Shown here: positions 35,730 to 46,300 of the stretch, in pieces | Layout of the letters: each line of letters starts with the position of its first letter | How positions within the stretch are numbered: the stretch's first letter is position 1 | Assembly: GCA_964020155.1 (NCBI GenBank) | Contig: OZ026551.1 | Location: 3,092,018 to 3,156,017, forward strand | Source: Chondrilla cf. caribensis | Taxonomy: Eukaryota > Porifera > Demospongiae > Chondrillida > Chondrillidae | Direction of reading: 5' to 3' | DNA: 64,000 nt | Notes under the pieces: model-generated | What the model saw: only the letters and a program-made list of their open reading frames with translations | What the model was told of the DNA's origin: nothing | Databases searched by the model: none | Made by a program: the position numbers and the translations under genes

Positions 35730-36520
35730 ATGTTCACTAAGATCACTACTTTCCTTGAGATAATATCAGTGGCAACGTTTCAAAAATGTAAGTACCTTGG
35801 AATATGGACTGTGTGCACAGTGGGTATAGGGCATGTGGTGTATGGTCGATTCACAACAAACACTACACACAGGTGTATATTTACAGAATATTCCATCATA
35901 CCTACATAGCATAAAATAAGAATGGAAATGTACTGTACTGTACATGTGGGCTATTCTAGGTATTGTATCTTTCTACACACATATGCATATACCATTTCTA
36001 GTATAATGTAACTTCAATTGGTTTAGGTAGCAATTGAATACTACACGTACAGGATGTACTATAAACTAACTCAATATAACTTAATATTTTCTATATACAA
36101 ACTTCTCACTGACACATTTACTGCACATTAAACACTTACTTAATACATTGAAACAAAACATAATCAAACATTCAGTTTTATACACCTTGCAGCCTATGCT
36201 AACTGTCAAGATTCCTGTCCAACTCTTCCCTGTGGATGTGAACAAGTACATCAGAAAGTATGCTCACGTTCTGGAGTCTACACCATGGACTGTGGGCGTG
36301 GACCCTTCACTGCTTATTGTGACATGAGAGAAAAATGGACCGTCTTCCAGAGAAGCTTCAATGGGGGAGTTCAATTCTATCATACGTGGACAGAATATGT
36401 TGATGGATTTGGAAAGCCCAATGGAGAACACTGCATGGGACTTGACAGCATCCCCTGCATAACGGACACAAATCCAGCATGGAACTAAACTAAGAGCGGA
36501 GTTAGTACTACCATCTCTAT
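35730..36520 (+). pseudogene. FReD-type secreted protein gene, copy 3 (5' half)
   Basis: Exon 1 (35,730-35,787) encodes a signal peptide (MFTKITTFLEIISVATFQK) with an intact GTAAGT donor. Exon 2 begins at 36,193 after CCTTGCAG, in matching phase, and reads SYANCQDSCPTLPCGCEQV, then SRSGVYTMDCGRGPFTAYCD, KWTVFQRSFNGGVQFYHTW and GEHCMGLDSIPC. This is a secreted Cys-rich linker plus the first half of a fibrinogen-like domain. It stops at TAA 36,486; shifting frame restores a few more FReD residues, so a frameshift is likely. The second half is missing; dynein pseudogene sequence follows. Confidence 0.7.
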
Positions 36521-36654
36521 CCCCAGAACCAAGAATTCAGTCATACCATACAAATCATCCAGAAGCAATGACATGTGTTTGTAAGTATGTACATGTGTAT
36601 GTGTAAGGAGCTGGTAGCTAACCTTTTGATTTGAGCATCACTTTCTGAGCAGTA

Positions 36655-37505
36655 GCAGGGAGACCTAATGAGTATCTGGAAATGCATCTATCCACTGCAG
36701 GAAATCTTCTCGCCTGTAAAGTCATCCCAAAACAAGACATACACCTGATTGGCGTGTATACTGTCTGCTAATAAAATACACCTTTGGAGCCAGTTTATAT
36801 ATGGCTATGTACCTACATATGTATGTTAAAAACAAGCACAGCAATCAATTCTCCATACTCACTTTATACCTTCAGGAATAGATATTTGTCGACCTGGAAG
36901 TTCCTCCACATCTTTCATTAAAGCAAAGCTGGGACTGAAAGAATGCAAACTGAATAGCTGATGTACAAAGTTATTCAAGAGTTTCTATAGAAGTGATAAT
37001 TGATCGCCAGAGACAATCAACTATCACTATTCTGCACTGGAGCACAGTATTTACTATCAGTGCTGGTCAACATAGTGTACATGAGCTAGGGCTGAGAGGC
37101 TGAGAACAATACATACAGTCGAACTCATAACACAACTTCTACAGACAAACACACCTACCTGGAAATCAAACCTTTCATCACAGTTGAACACTAGTACAAA
37201 TTTTCCCAGATGATTACCTAGAGCTTTAACACACTAAGTTTTTCCTGTTCCAGCTGGGCCAAACGGTGAACCACCCAGTCTTTCTTTGAGAACCCATGTC
37301 ATTGTAAGGTAAAGACAATCAGTAAGAGGAGTCTGAACAAGCTTCTCCCGGACACCCAGATACTCAAAGCCATAGAAGAGGTTAGTATTTACCATGCTGA
37401 TGGTCAACTGTTACTGAAGATTGGACTGTTTTGGGTCATAGTACAGCCTCATTTGATAGAGCCATTCAAATCGTTTAGGATCAGTTACCCATCTCTGATC
37501 AGTGA
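36655..37505 (-). pseudogene. Cytoplasmic dynein-1 heavy chain pseudogene
   Basis: The minus-strand exon at 37,159-37,505 reads WLYQMRLYYDPKQSNL, then [35 protein letters not shown] and [15 protein letters not shown], ending at a GTAGGT donor. This is the AAA1 entry and Walker A of dynein heavy chains, closest to the cytoplasmic dynein-1 type. It has two in-frame stops, one after SNLQ and one right after the Walker A GTGKT. The next pieces (36,865-36,900, GRQISIPEGIK; 36,655-36,733, REDFLQWIDAFPDT then SLGLPATAQKVML after a shift) match the extreme C-terminal domain of the same protein, thousands of residues downstream. It is a dead copy with a huge internal deletion. Confidence 0.8.
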
Positions 37506-37885
37506 GTGTGTCATGTTATGCTGATACACCAGCTCAGTAATCTAAATGTGACAGTGTTGAAAAATACATGTGAAGTGGATCAAATGGTACACATTATTAA
37601 ATTCCTTACCAAATTAAAGTTTCTCCTATATATGAAGGTATGCATGGTTGCTCCCGTAGTACTGAATCTGCTAGAACATTCATTGTCCCATTGAAAATTC
37701 ACAATATACTCTCTCCAGGGGACTAACATCTTGACCTTATGCTTGAATGAGGGTACGTTCAATGGTTCAACATTAGCAGTCCGTGTAATGTGCACTGTTA
37801 AATCAACAACTTGAGCCTACAGAGAAAAATCAAACCTCCGCATCATTTTAAATGTTAAATTGATGTACAGTATACACCTGGCGTC
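37506..37885. other. Unassigned open stretch on the minus strand
   Basis: A minus frame (VPSFKHKVKMLVPWREYIV then NFQWDNECSSRFSTTGATM) looks protein-like and lies upstream of the dynein exon, but I could not place it in dynein or any other family. Confidence 0.25.
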
Positions 37886-38437
37886 ATGACACTGTTCTTC
37901 TATCTAAATATTGTCGCTAAGTTGAAGCAAACACTCGCCAAAGATGTACATGCATTCGCTGATCTTGATGGCCATAGAGCTCATGATAGCCCCCCTGCTA
38001 CCATCCCTCCAAACCTTGTATCAATGCTAGCTAGACCCAATATCGCTATTATTTGCAATCAGAGTGTTATAATCCTAGAGTTAACAATATGTGGGAACAA
38101 TAAAATAGCCATGAACAAAGCCTGTATGTTCAAGAGAAATAAGCCCAACTACATCCAACTGATTGGTGACCTAGAAAGACTTGGGAAACCCACCAAATAT
38201 GTAACTATCGAAATTGGAGCTCTTGGCCACCACTCCTTACAGAACCGGGAAGAACTAGCGCGCGTTGTAGGAAACATTTCTGAGCTACAGTGGAGATCCA
38301 TCTTAGATGATGCTGGGAAGATTGCAGTGAATGCATCTCATACAATTTTCCTATCGAGGAAATCAAAATCCTGGCATAATCCAACCTATACATATGGAGT
38401 TGTTGCGCTCATTCCGTCGGAAGTGTTGCATTTTTGA
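37886..38437 (+). pseudogene. Nuclease-like transposon-associated ORF
   Basis: An uninterrupted + frame of 183 codons ends with TGA at 38,435. It reads ALADLD-type text (DVHAFADLDGHRAHDSP), then LARPNIAIICNQSVIILELT, KPNYIQLIGDLERLGK and VTIEIGALGHHSLQNREELA. The order (R-P-D/N-I-x-I...I-x-E-L-T...KY/NY-x-x-L-x-x-D-L...V-x-x-x-E-I-G) resembles PD-(D/E)xK-like domains near the end of retrotransposon proteins in marine invertebrates. The expected Asp is Asn here (RPN). No upstream reverse transcriptase is present. Family assignment is inference; the frame itself is clear. Confidence 0.4.
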
Positions 38438-38559
38438 CCTTTGATGTTTCCTGGTACTAATTGGAGGGAATGTTCGTTGGTATGGCATCCGGCAGCCATT
38501 TTCAAGTCGTCATTATGAAGTGTTAAGTTGTGAAGTGTAATCGTTTATTGAGTTGAGTC

Positions 38560-38706
38560 ATGGCGCATAATCTGAGGGAGAAGAGACCTGTTTCTTACGC
38601 GGAGAAGCCTCTATTCGTATTGCCGAGGAAGAAAAAGACCAAAAATGCGACGACAAACTCTATCCGGTGGAAAGTCGCTGATAGGAGGGCCTTCAATGGC
38701 TATTCG
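38560..38706 (+). CDS. Possible first exon or small ORF, family unknown
   Basis: From ATG 38,560 the + strand reads MAHNLREKRPVSYAEKPLF, then VLPRKKKTKNATTNSIRWKV, and continues to TAA. The basic KKKTK stretch could be a nuclear localisation signal. The surroundings are CpG-richer than average, as at a promoter. A terminal-exon candidate, RKDVEEVDDDGIRVTEGGY then ILVFKFVHMDGVSHEY, lies at about 40,266-40,393 on the same strand after a TTCATTAG acceptor. Whether they belong together is unproven. Confidence 0.3.
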
Positions 38707-39191
38707 CAATAACGAATCCAAAGTCTTTTCATTCAAGTTTAAAACGCTTAGTATTCGGAGCATCGCGCTCTTTTTCCTTCATAAAGTACTGACGAATAGA
38801 CATTGTGTCGTCCTCTCGGGTTCGCTGCCTCCAACACGTGGCGAGTGGACACGTTCACGAAAATTATTCTCTTTAGTGCACACCGTATATCACCGCACAG
38901 CGAAAACGGTAAGAGTATCACGCGTGTGATTTGTATACGATACTTCAGTATTCATCAGTAATGGCATCAGTAGATGATTTGGTAACCGCCGTTTTCTACT
39001 ACGAATCACTTACAGGGTAATCGTCTGAAAAATCGCAAATATCAGACTGGGTGATTCTTCAACTATTCTACCAGCAATAATCATCTAAGGGATCACTAAC
39101 ATCAGATGGCGTGAGTTTATCAGTATCCATTGATCACATACTTTTAAACAAATTAAACTGTTATACATTGGTTATAAGTAAATAATGTGCA

Positions 39192-39234
<43 letters not shown>

Positions 39235-40260
39235 TAATAATATAATATATATATGATAATAATAATAATAATAATAATAATAATATAATGATAATGATAT
39301 AATAGAATGTTATGTCGTATTCATATCTCTCTTTGTGGTAATAGTCTGATGATGCCTACTGAATTCGAGTCTTCTTTAGGTGTACTTGTTAGATAGGGTT
39401 CTAATGTATCATACGTGTTGTAATGTTCTTCTCCGATAGGTGAATAATATAAATCATTATAAGGTTTGTTATTTGTTCTTATCTGCATTGTTGAAAAAAG
39501 TACGTCATGTAATTATTGATCAATATAGCTGTTACAAAGCCACAATAATTGTTTCTGTACTATACCTGTTTGTTTTGTGGGCCACGTGAACTTTGAAATA
39601 TATTGGCCTTTTGTGTTGTCTGGGTCTGTAATAGTATAATCTTTTCAACGTTAAAATTTATTTGTGATCATAATGTAACACGTGTAATGTATACTAATAC
39701 TCACATGAAACAAAGGTTGCGAGTGGCCATATCACGTTGTACTCTTATCAGCCCCACAGCTACAAACTCAGTTTATTTTGTTTGCATGATTTCACATTAA
39801 CACATTCAATATTACATGAAATAATATTAATATTATGTATGTTTATTAGTACATTATTATTATCTTTGGCTTGATATTAAAAATATTAAAAAGTTTAGTT
39901 AGATCTTCGTGAATAATATATATTATATAACTTGCAAAGAACATGAGTGTACCGCCGTTGAATACTATCTGTAAACCATAATGTCAGATTTATGGAATAT
40001 TCTACATAAGATTGAAACAAATTACACTCACCTGTATAGAGATCCAAAAAGTATAGAATTCACAGTTAGCCTTTGATATATACATTATCTTAACAGATTC
40101 CAAGTAATCCTCTGAAGAATCTACACGTGATTACAAAAAGAGCCATCACCTGTCGAATCGCGCGACTGATACTAGTGAATAGGAATCTAACGCGTATATA
40201 CGCATAATCTTTTGTGAATCACGCAGTGGGATTTCCTTACCGTTTTCGCTGTGATCTTCA
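38707..40260. other. AT-rich, (TAA)n tracts, no gene confirmed
   Basis: (AAT)n microsatellites lie at about 39,196-39,300. Repeated short motifs (ATCATCTGA, CATCAGA-TGGCGTGA) occur near 39,010-39,110. No coding sequence is supported. Confidence 0.4.
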
Positions 40261-40265
40261 TTAGA

Positions 40266-40393
40266 GGAAGGATGTTGAGGAGGTTGATGATGATGGTATC
40301 AGGGTAACAGAAGGCGGGTACATTCTTGTTTTTAAGTTTGTACATATGGATGGTGTATCTCATGAGTACCGTCGTGTGTGTGGTATTCCATAG
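40266..40393 (+). CDS. Possible terminal exon, family unknown
   Basis: After an AG at about 40,265 the frame reads RKDVEEVDDDGIRVTEGGY and ILVFKFVHMDGVSHEYRR to a TAG at 40,391. It is acidic at first, then beta-strand-like. No family is recognised. Confidence 0.25.
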
Positions 40394-40812
40394 TGTATGT
40401 TATACTATACCAATTTTTCTAAAAACCATCCCCTAACTAAAGATTGTTCATCATCCGCAGTCTTTACGTCATTGTTTGTTTGTGTTCACAAGTCAATGTG
40501 CGTGTGTTGTATATACTACGTGTGTATGTATTCATATAATGTGTTGTGTGTGCGTATGTGTTGTATAGACTACGTACATATGTATATGTATGCATGTGTG
40601 TGTATACGTATGCATATGTGTTTTCATATGACATTGTCGTATGTGTGGGTATCTGTGTTGTGTATGTGTGTGAATATGTGTTTGTATGTGCTCTGCAATT
40701 ACAAGTGCAAGTATGCACATACGTATCTATGTCTGTATGTTGGGTATGTTATGCAATGTGTATGTGTTGTATAAATGAATTCATTATATCTATACGTGTT
40801 TGCTTTATATGC

Positions 40813-40866
40813 GCTGTACTGATGAGGCCCAGAAGGCCGAAACACTAGTGTACTAGTGTATACAGC
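40813..40866 (+). ncRNA. Type I hammerhead ribozyme
   Basis: All elements of a hammerhead self-cleaving RNA are present in order. Stem I 5' strand GCTGTA (40,813-40,818); core CTGATGA (40,819-40,825); stem II GGCC/GGCC closed by loop CAGAA (40,826-40,838); core GAA plus A15.1 (40,839-40,842); stem III CACTAG/CTAGTG with loop TGTA (40,843-40,858); then U16.1 and A17 (40,859-40,860); and stem I 3' strand TACAGC (40,861-40,866), fully complementary to the 5' strand. Predicted cleavage follows A40,860 (a GUA triplet). Stems II and III are closed and stem I is open, so the topology is type I. Such ribozymes are known in Penelope-like elements, retrozymes and satellite DNAs of animals. No second copy or host element was recognised nearby. 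Confidence 0.85.
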
Positions 40867-40908
40867 TGATTACTGCAAACATGATAGTACTATAATAGTA
40901 TACAGTGG

Positions 40909-40992
40909 AACCTCTGTATAAAGGACACATTGGGACCAGCTAATTTGTCACCAATGCACTGGTGAGCGTACATTTATTATACATGCTAAAAT
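40909..40992. mobile_element. Pogo/Tigger-like MITE fragment
   Basis: Begins with the end motif CAGTGGAACCTCTGTATAAA followed by GGACACATTGGGACCAGCTA. The same end is seen in the elements at 44.8 and 46.7 kb. The other terminus is missing. Confidence 0.55.
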
Positions 40993-41090
40993 AAATAAGT
41001 TATTACACAAAATATACCAAATATACAGTTTTTCTGCCAAATCTTCCTCATTATTTGTCACCTAAAGGTGTGGAATGCAAGTAAATGAGC

Positions 41091-41178
41091 AGTGTGTGCG
41101 TGTGTGTGTTTTTGTGTGCTTCTGTGTGTGTGTGTGTGTTTGTTTGTGTGTGTGTTTGTTTGTGTGTGTTTGTGTGTG

Positions 41179-41224
<46 letters not shown>

Positions 41225-41579
41225 TGTGTACTTATCTGTGCATATGCACATGTGCACGTGCATGTGTACATACAAGTGTATGTGCATGTGCATGTGTTTG
41301 TATTCGTGCATTTGTGTGTGTGTGTGTATGAGTGTGTACTTACGTACCTGTGCATATCACGTGCACGTGCATGTGTACATACAGGTGTATGTGCATGTGC
41401 ATGTGTTTGTATTCGTGCCTTTGTGTGTGTGTGTGTGTGTGTGTGTGTGAGTGTGTACATATACTTACCTGTGCATATGCACATGCGCATGTGCATGTGT
41501 ACATACTGGTGTATGTGCATGTGCATGTGTTTGTATTTGTGCATTTGTGTGTGTGTGCGTGTGTGTGTGTGTGTGTGTA

Positions 41580-41621
<42 letters not shown>

Positions 41622-41895
41622 GTGTGTGTGTGTGTACCTGTGCATAGCACATATACGTACGTATGTATTCGTATGTGTGTGTGTATGAGTGTGTACTTAC
41701 CTGTGCATAAGCACATGCGCATTTGCGTGTGTACATACAGGTGTTTGAGCATGTGCATGTGTTTGTGTTTGTACGTACGTTTGTGTGTGCCTGTACGTGT
41801 GTGTGTGTTTTTCGTGTTTGTGTGTGCATGTGTGTGTATTTTGTGTGTATGTGTGTGTGTGTTTTTGTGTGTGAGTGTGTGCTTCTATGTGTGTG
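41091..41895. repeat. (GT)n array with ~170-bp higher-order unit
   Basis: GT tracts alternate with a conserved block (GTGTACTTACCTGTGCATA, then CACATGCGCATGTGCATGTG and GTATGTGCATGTGCATGTG). The block recurs about five times at roughly 100-200-bp spacing. Open frames are composition artefacts. Confidence 0.95.
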
Positions 41896-42129
41896 GACTG
41901 GAGAAGAACCCATGGAGACCAGAGAAAGGTTGTTGCACGAGATAAGGTGAGTAGCAATAATGCAGATACAAGAACTGTCCAACAAGTAGCTCCCACGCAG
42001 AGACAGACACGTAGGGAAACTAGGCCAGGCTGTTGAGTGCAAAACAGGTTGTATGTTTTGGAACGTGAAATGTGTGCACTCTTCGTATCCACCAAATCCA
42101 AGGACACAAGCAAGCTTGAAAGACTACAT

Positions 42130-42852
42130 CAGAGAGGTTTGAGGTGACAACCGGGGTCCGACAAGGCTGTGTACTGTCATCTTTGCTCTTCAACTGCTTC
42201 CTTGATTAGACACTGAGGGAGACGATGACAACTCTTAATGGAGGTCTTCGGATTGACTACACCACGAGCGAACGAGTGTTCCTCACCAACTGGGACAAGA
42301 CCACAGCATTAGCATCCATTCAAGATACAGCGTACGCAGATGACCTGACACTTGTTGCAGAGTCCCGGGGAGAGCTCCAGCACATGGTCAATGCCATGGA
42401 CAACACCTGCAAATGGTGTTGTCTGTGCTCCTCTATAGAGCAGAGACATGGATGGTGACCCAACATGACATCCGTAAGCTCAAATCATTTCAGATCTGTT
42501 GCCTCCGTGACATCCTAGGGATCACCCTGTGGAACCGAGTTTGGAACACTGACATCCTGGAGAGAACAGGGATGGTGTCAGTGGAGGATCAGCTCAAGCA
42601 GAGACGCCTTCAATGGTTTGGCCATGTCTGGAGAATGCCAACCAGTCACCCCCAAAGAGGTTGAGGTGCAGGCCTAGTGGCAGGAGCAGATCAATGGGAG
42701 GAGCACCCCTCCGTTGGTGTGACCTTATCAGCCAAGACCTGAGGGACATCACCAACTGGACTGAGATAATCACAGACAGACAGCAATGGAGGACCAACAT
42801 CTGCCGAAACGTGAACATGGTTACTCCCGCACCGGTGCCACAGTTGCTGTAA
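42130..42852 (+). pseudogene. LINE reverse transcriptase remnant
   Basis: The + strand reads EVTTGVRQGCVLSSLLFN, then IQDTAYADDLTLVAESRGEL, a jump (internal deletion near 42,415), LYRAETWMVTQHDIRKLKSF, RRLQWFGHVWRMP and, in another frame, GGAPLRWCDLISQDLRDI. The G-V-R-Q-G-C and Y-A-D-D motifs are RT motifs B and C; the rest is the LINE C-terminal region. Stops and frameshifts are present. The C-terminal pattern resembles the remnant at 19.9-20.9 kb. Confidence 0.8.
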
Positions 42853-42897
42853 CCCGCCCAACGTCCCTAGTGGGACATGGTGAGCAGAGGAGGAGGA

Positions 42898-43080
42898 GGT
42901 GTGTGTGTGTGTGTGTGTGTGTACATGTGTATGTACATGTGTGTGTACCTGTGCATAGCATACATATGTATTATATATTATATTTTTGTGTGTGTGTGTT
43001 TGTTTGTGTGTTTATATGTGCTGTGTGGATCTGGAGGTACTTATGTGTGTGCATGTGTGTGTGTGTTTGTGTTTGTTATG
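42898..43080. repeat. (GT)n tracts after the LINE remnant
   Basis: Two GT-rich tracts separated by ATATTATATATTATATTTT. The first begins directly after the LINE remnant and might be its 3' tail. Confidence 0.8.
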
Positions 43081-43306
43081 TTTGAAGTTTAGTTTGGAAA
43101 TCAACCTGCTTATATAATAATATGCTTAAATGATCAATAACTATCACACACCTGCTTGTAAATATATCTAGGATTGAAGATTAGCTGAAGTGATTACAAT
43201 TTTATTAGACTAAATGCAGTAATGAAGGTAATTAACATAATTAAAAACTAATTTGATTTGATACATACATATACAACGCTCAATGTATTTCAGTCTGAGT
43301 AGAACA

Positions 43307-46300
43307 TTAATTTGCATCTGATCCAAATTTCAGATTCCAAGTTTCTAACTCCTTCAAACAATCTGATGACAGGCTTTGTCTTATCTGTTTCAAGGAATTC
43401 CTGAAGTCTTGAATTAAAATAGGTCTAATCTATAATAAGAAAAGAAATTTACTATACAGTATTATGTGGTAGTGAAACACAGGCAACTTCCACTAGTACC
43501 TTATCTTTTTGAACGCCCTTGATCATTGAAGGATCAAGATCTCTGATTGGGCCAAAAGCAGCATCTTTGGCAAGTGATGTGAGATCACTGCAAGAGTAGC
43601 CCTCTGTAGACCTGAGTACGGAGAGCAGAGATATGCAGTACTGTACACATGGTGCACATTACTACATCAAAACTAATCATAAAATAAAATTCTGGATAAA
43701 GAAGAAAAAGTTGAAATGCATATGACAATGTGGTGATGTTTATACATGGTAGACTCGTTTCAGTCAACAAAGTGCAAAACTGCTTGTGTATCATGTAGAA
43801 ACTTAGGAAAATAAATAAATTATACTGTATACATATGAAAGACCACAATTTTCAAGTTGCATTTACACATAAGACATAATACTCCTATAGGTAAACACGA
43901 ATGGCCAGAGAACTGAAGCATAATCTATATGATCCACTTTCAATGAATCACATTTCCCTTGAACTTTCTACTCATCTGCTATGTGAATGGGAGGGGTTAA
44001 AACTGATACTGTGAGACTTCCTTATTATGGACGAATTGGGCCCCTCAATTCCAAGGTCCTTCAATGCACTAGAGTATGCACCAGGAGGGAGGTTGGCATC
44101 CTTAGTTTTTATTTCTAGTATAATCTTCCAAGATTTCGTCAATTTTTGATAAAGATAATACTGCACATCTGATCCAACCTGCACCGCATTAGTTTTATAA
44201 TCTTTATCAAATACTCTTCAATTCATCTCCTTATTAGTTAGGCTAATCCAAACGTGCAAATTTTCCATGAGACATTCCTTTGCTGGGTATTTCATCGGGT
44301 GTGTATACAACCATAATATTGTGACTACCCCAACATTCCCATGGTAGTGAATCATTATCATCCAATTATCATCCAGTCTCATAACAGCGCTCCAATGATG
44401 CAATGAAGTAAACTAAGTTACTTGAACATGTACAATAAACAGTACATATACATACTATATATATGGTGGTATTATACGTACATCTGGAAATCTCTACTAT
44501 CACCCACCTTGCTACTTCTATCAATTCGGAATCCTTCAGAAGATGCTTATGTTTGCCTAGCAGTTGCTTTAAGATATGTATCCTCCCCTCCACGATAAAT
44601 AGAACAATATATTACAATCAAAAGATGGAAAACATGCTTGCCAAATAAAGATTAATCAAATTTCCACTAAAATTCCAACAGATAGGCTCTAATGTTCACA
44701 CTCAGTACAGACTATCAAGGCAAATAGTCAGATTAATATAATACAATTACATACATATGAAATGCATAATACAGTGGACTCTCCCAATAAAGGACAACAT
44801 AGAAATTTCCTCCATACAAAGGACACTTCCTTAGGCCCCAAAAATAAACTTTCCTATAGTGCTAATACATTTTCCACCTCTGAAGAGTGGACAACCTCTC
44901 TATAGTGGACAAATTAGCTGGTCCCAATGTGTCCTTTGTAAAGAAGTTCCACTGTACATTATTCTATATACTTCTGTAACAGAGGCATAAGTGAATGATG
45001 TCATGTATAGTGAACTCCATATTATGATAATGTACTGTATACACGTGGTAATGATACTTAATTGCTCTCTTCACATACTTACAATTGACATAAATTGTAA
45101 CACTGTACACATACATAGCATGATTGGCTGGATTGAAGTAAAAATATATCCACATATGTATGTACGTATGTACTGTACACTGTGCAACATCTGTCCCATG
45201 CAATGATGTTACACAGCTCCAACTGTGTTCTACAACTGACAACAAGTAAATCACTCTCATGCAGCCTACGGATTTCATTCACATACATCCTCTACTTGTT
45301 AGAGCTGCAACATCACACTTCTCACCTCAAGTGCAGGAAGAGGGACATAGATCCTCTTAGTGAAACGTCTACAGGTCAGGACATACATACGTAGCAATAC
45401 AGTCAAGTTCAAAGTTTAAAAGAGAAAATATTTGCAACCCACCATAAATCACAAATACTACTAACGTATTTCTACCACATATTATTATCACTATTAATCA
45501 TAACTACATGGCTCTCGTGACCTTAGTGCTGCTTCATCAATCTCTTGTGGCCTGTTAGTTGCAGCCATGACCAGCAATCGTTCATTTTCTTCAGACGGTA
45601 TCTGCGTAGGACATTTGTAGAATTGACACACGCACAAAGCATGCATGGTGCGTTTGGTAACATTACAAAGCTTTAGCATACATACGTACATACAGCTACA
45701 CAGTCAAACTCTCATTGATATGTCTGTAAGGGTTGTCTTGTTAAAGACATTTAGTTGCAAGATGACAACCCCTGGTTACTTTAATCCACATACTCATCAC
45801 TATAACATGCAATCATGCTAATCTGAACACACACGTAGACCTGTTTTCATTTCTGCAAACAAGCTACGTACTCACTCCATCAAAACACAAAAGAAATTCA
45901 TTTTTCAACCTCCGCATTGCAGCATGCTCTTCTGAACTGCGTTGAGTAAGGAGTGAGTCTACCTCATCTGCAGTCAACAACAGTTAAAACGTGGCACAGT
46001 TACAAATATTACATCTGAACGTACATACACACTACCTATGCAACAGTGTGTCACACCTAGTTAAAGATTATGTGTACTGCAGACACAAATAGTTGCCATG
46101 ATTACAACAAGAAATGCATGTATCCATATTAATATCAGTATGGAGTTGTACCTCTTTACAAAAACACTTTGTATCAGGGCACTCTCCTCATAACATGTCC
46201 TGTGGGTACACATGCATTCATGTACAAATAATTGTCCACAATGACAGGGAAGTGATAAATCAAGAAAAATGGTTTAGACTGTACCTATGAATATGATACA

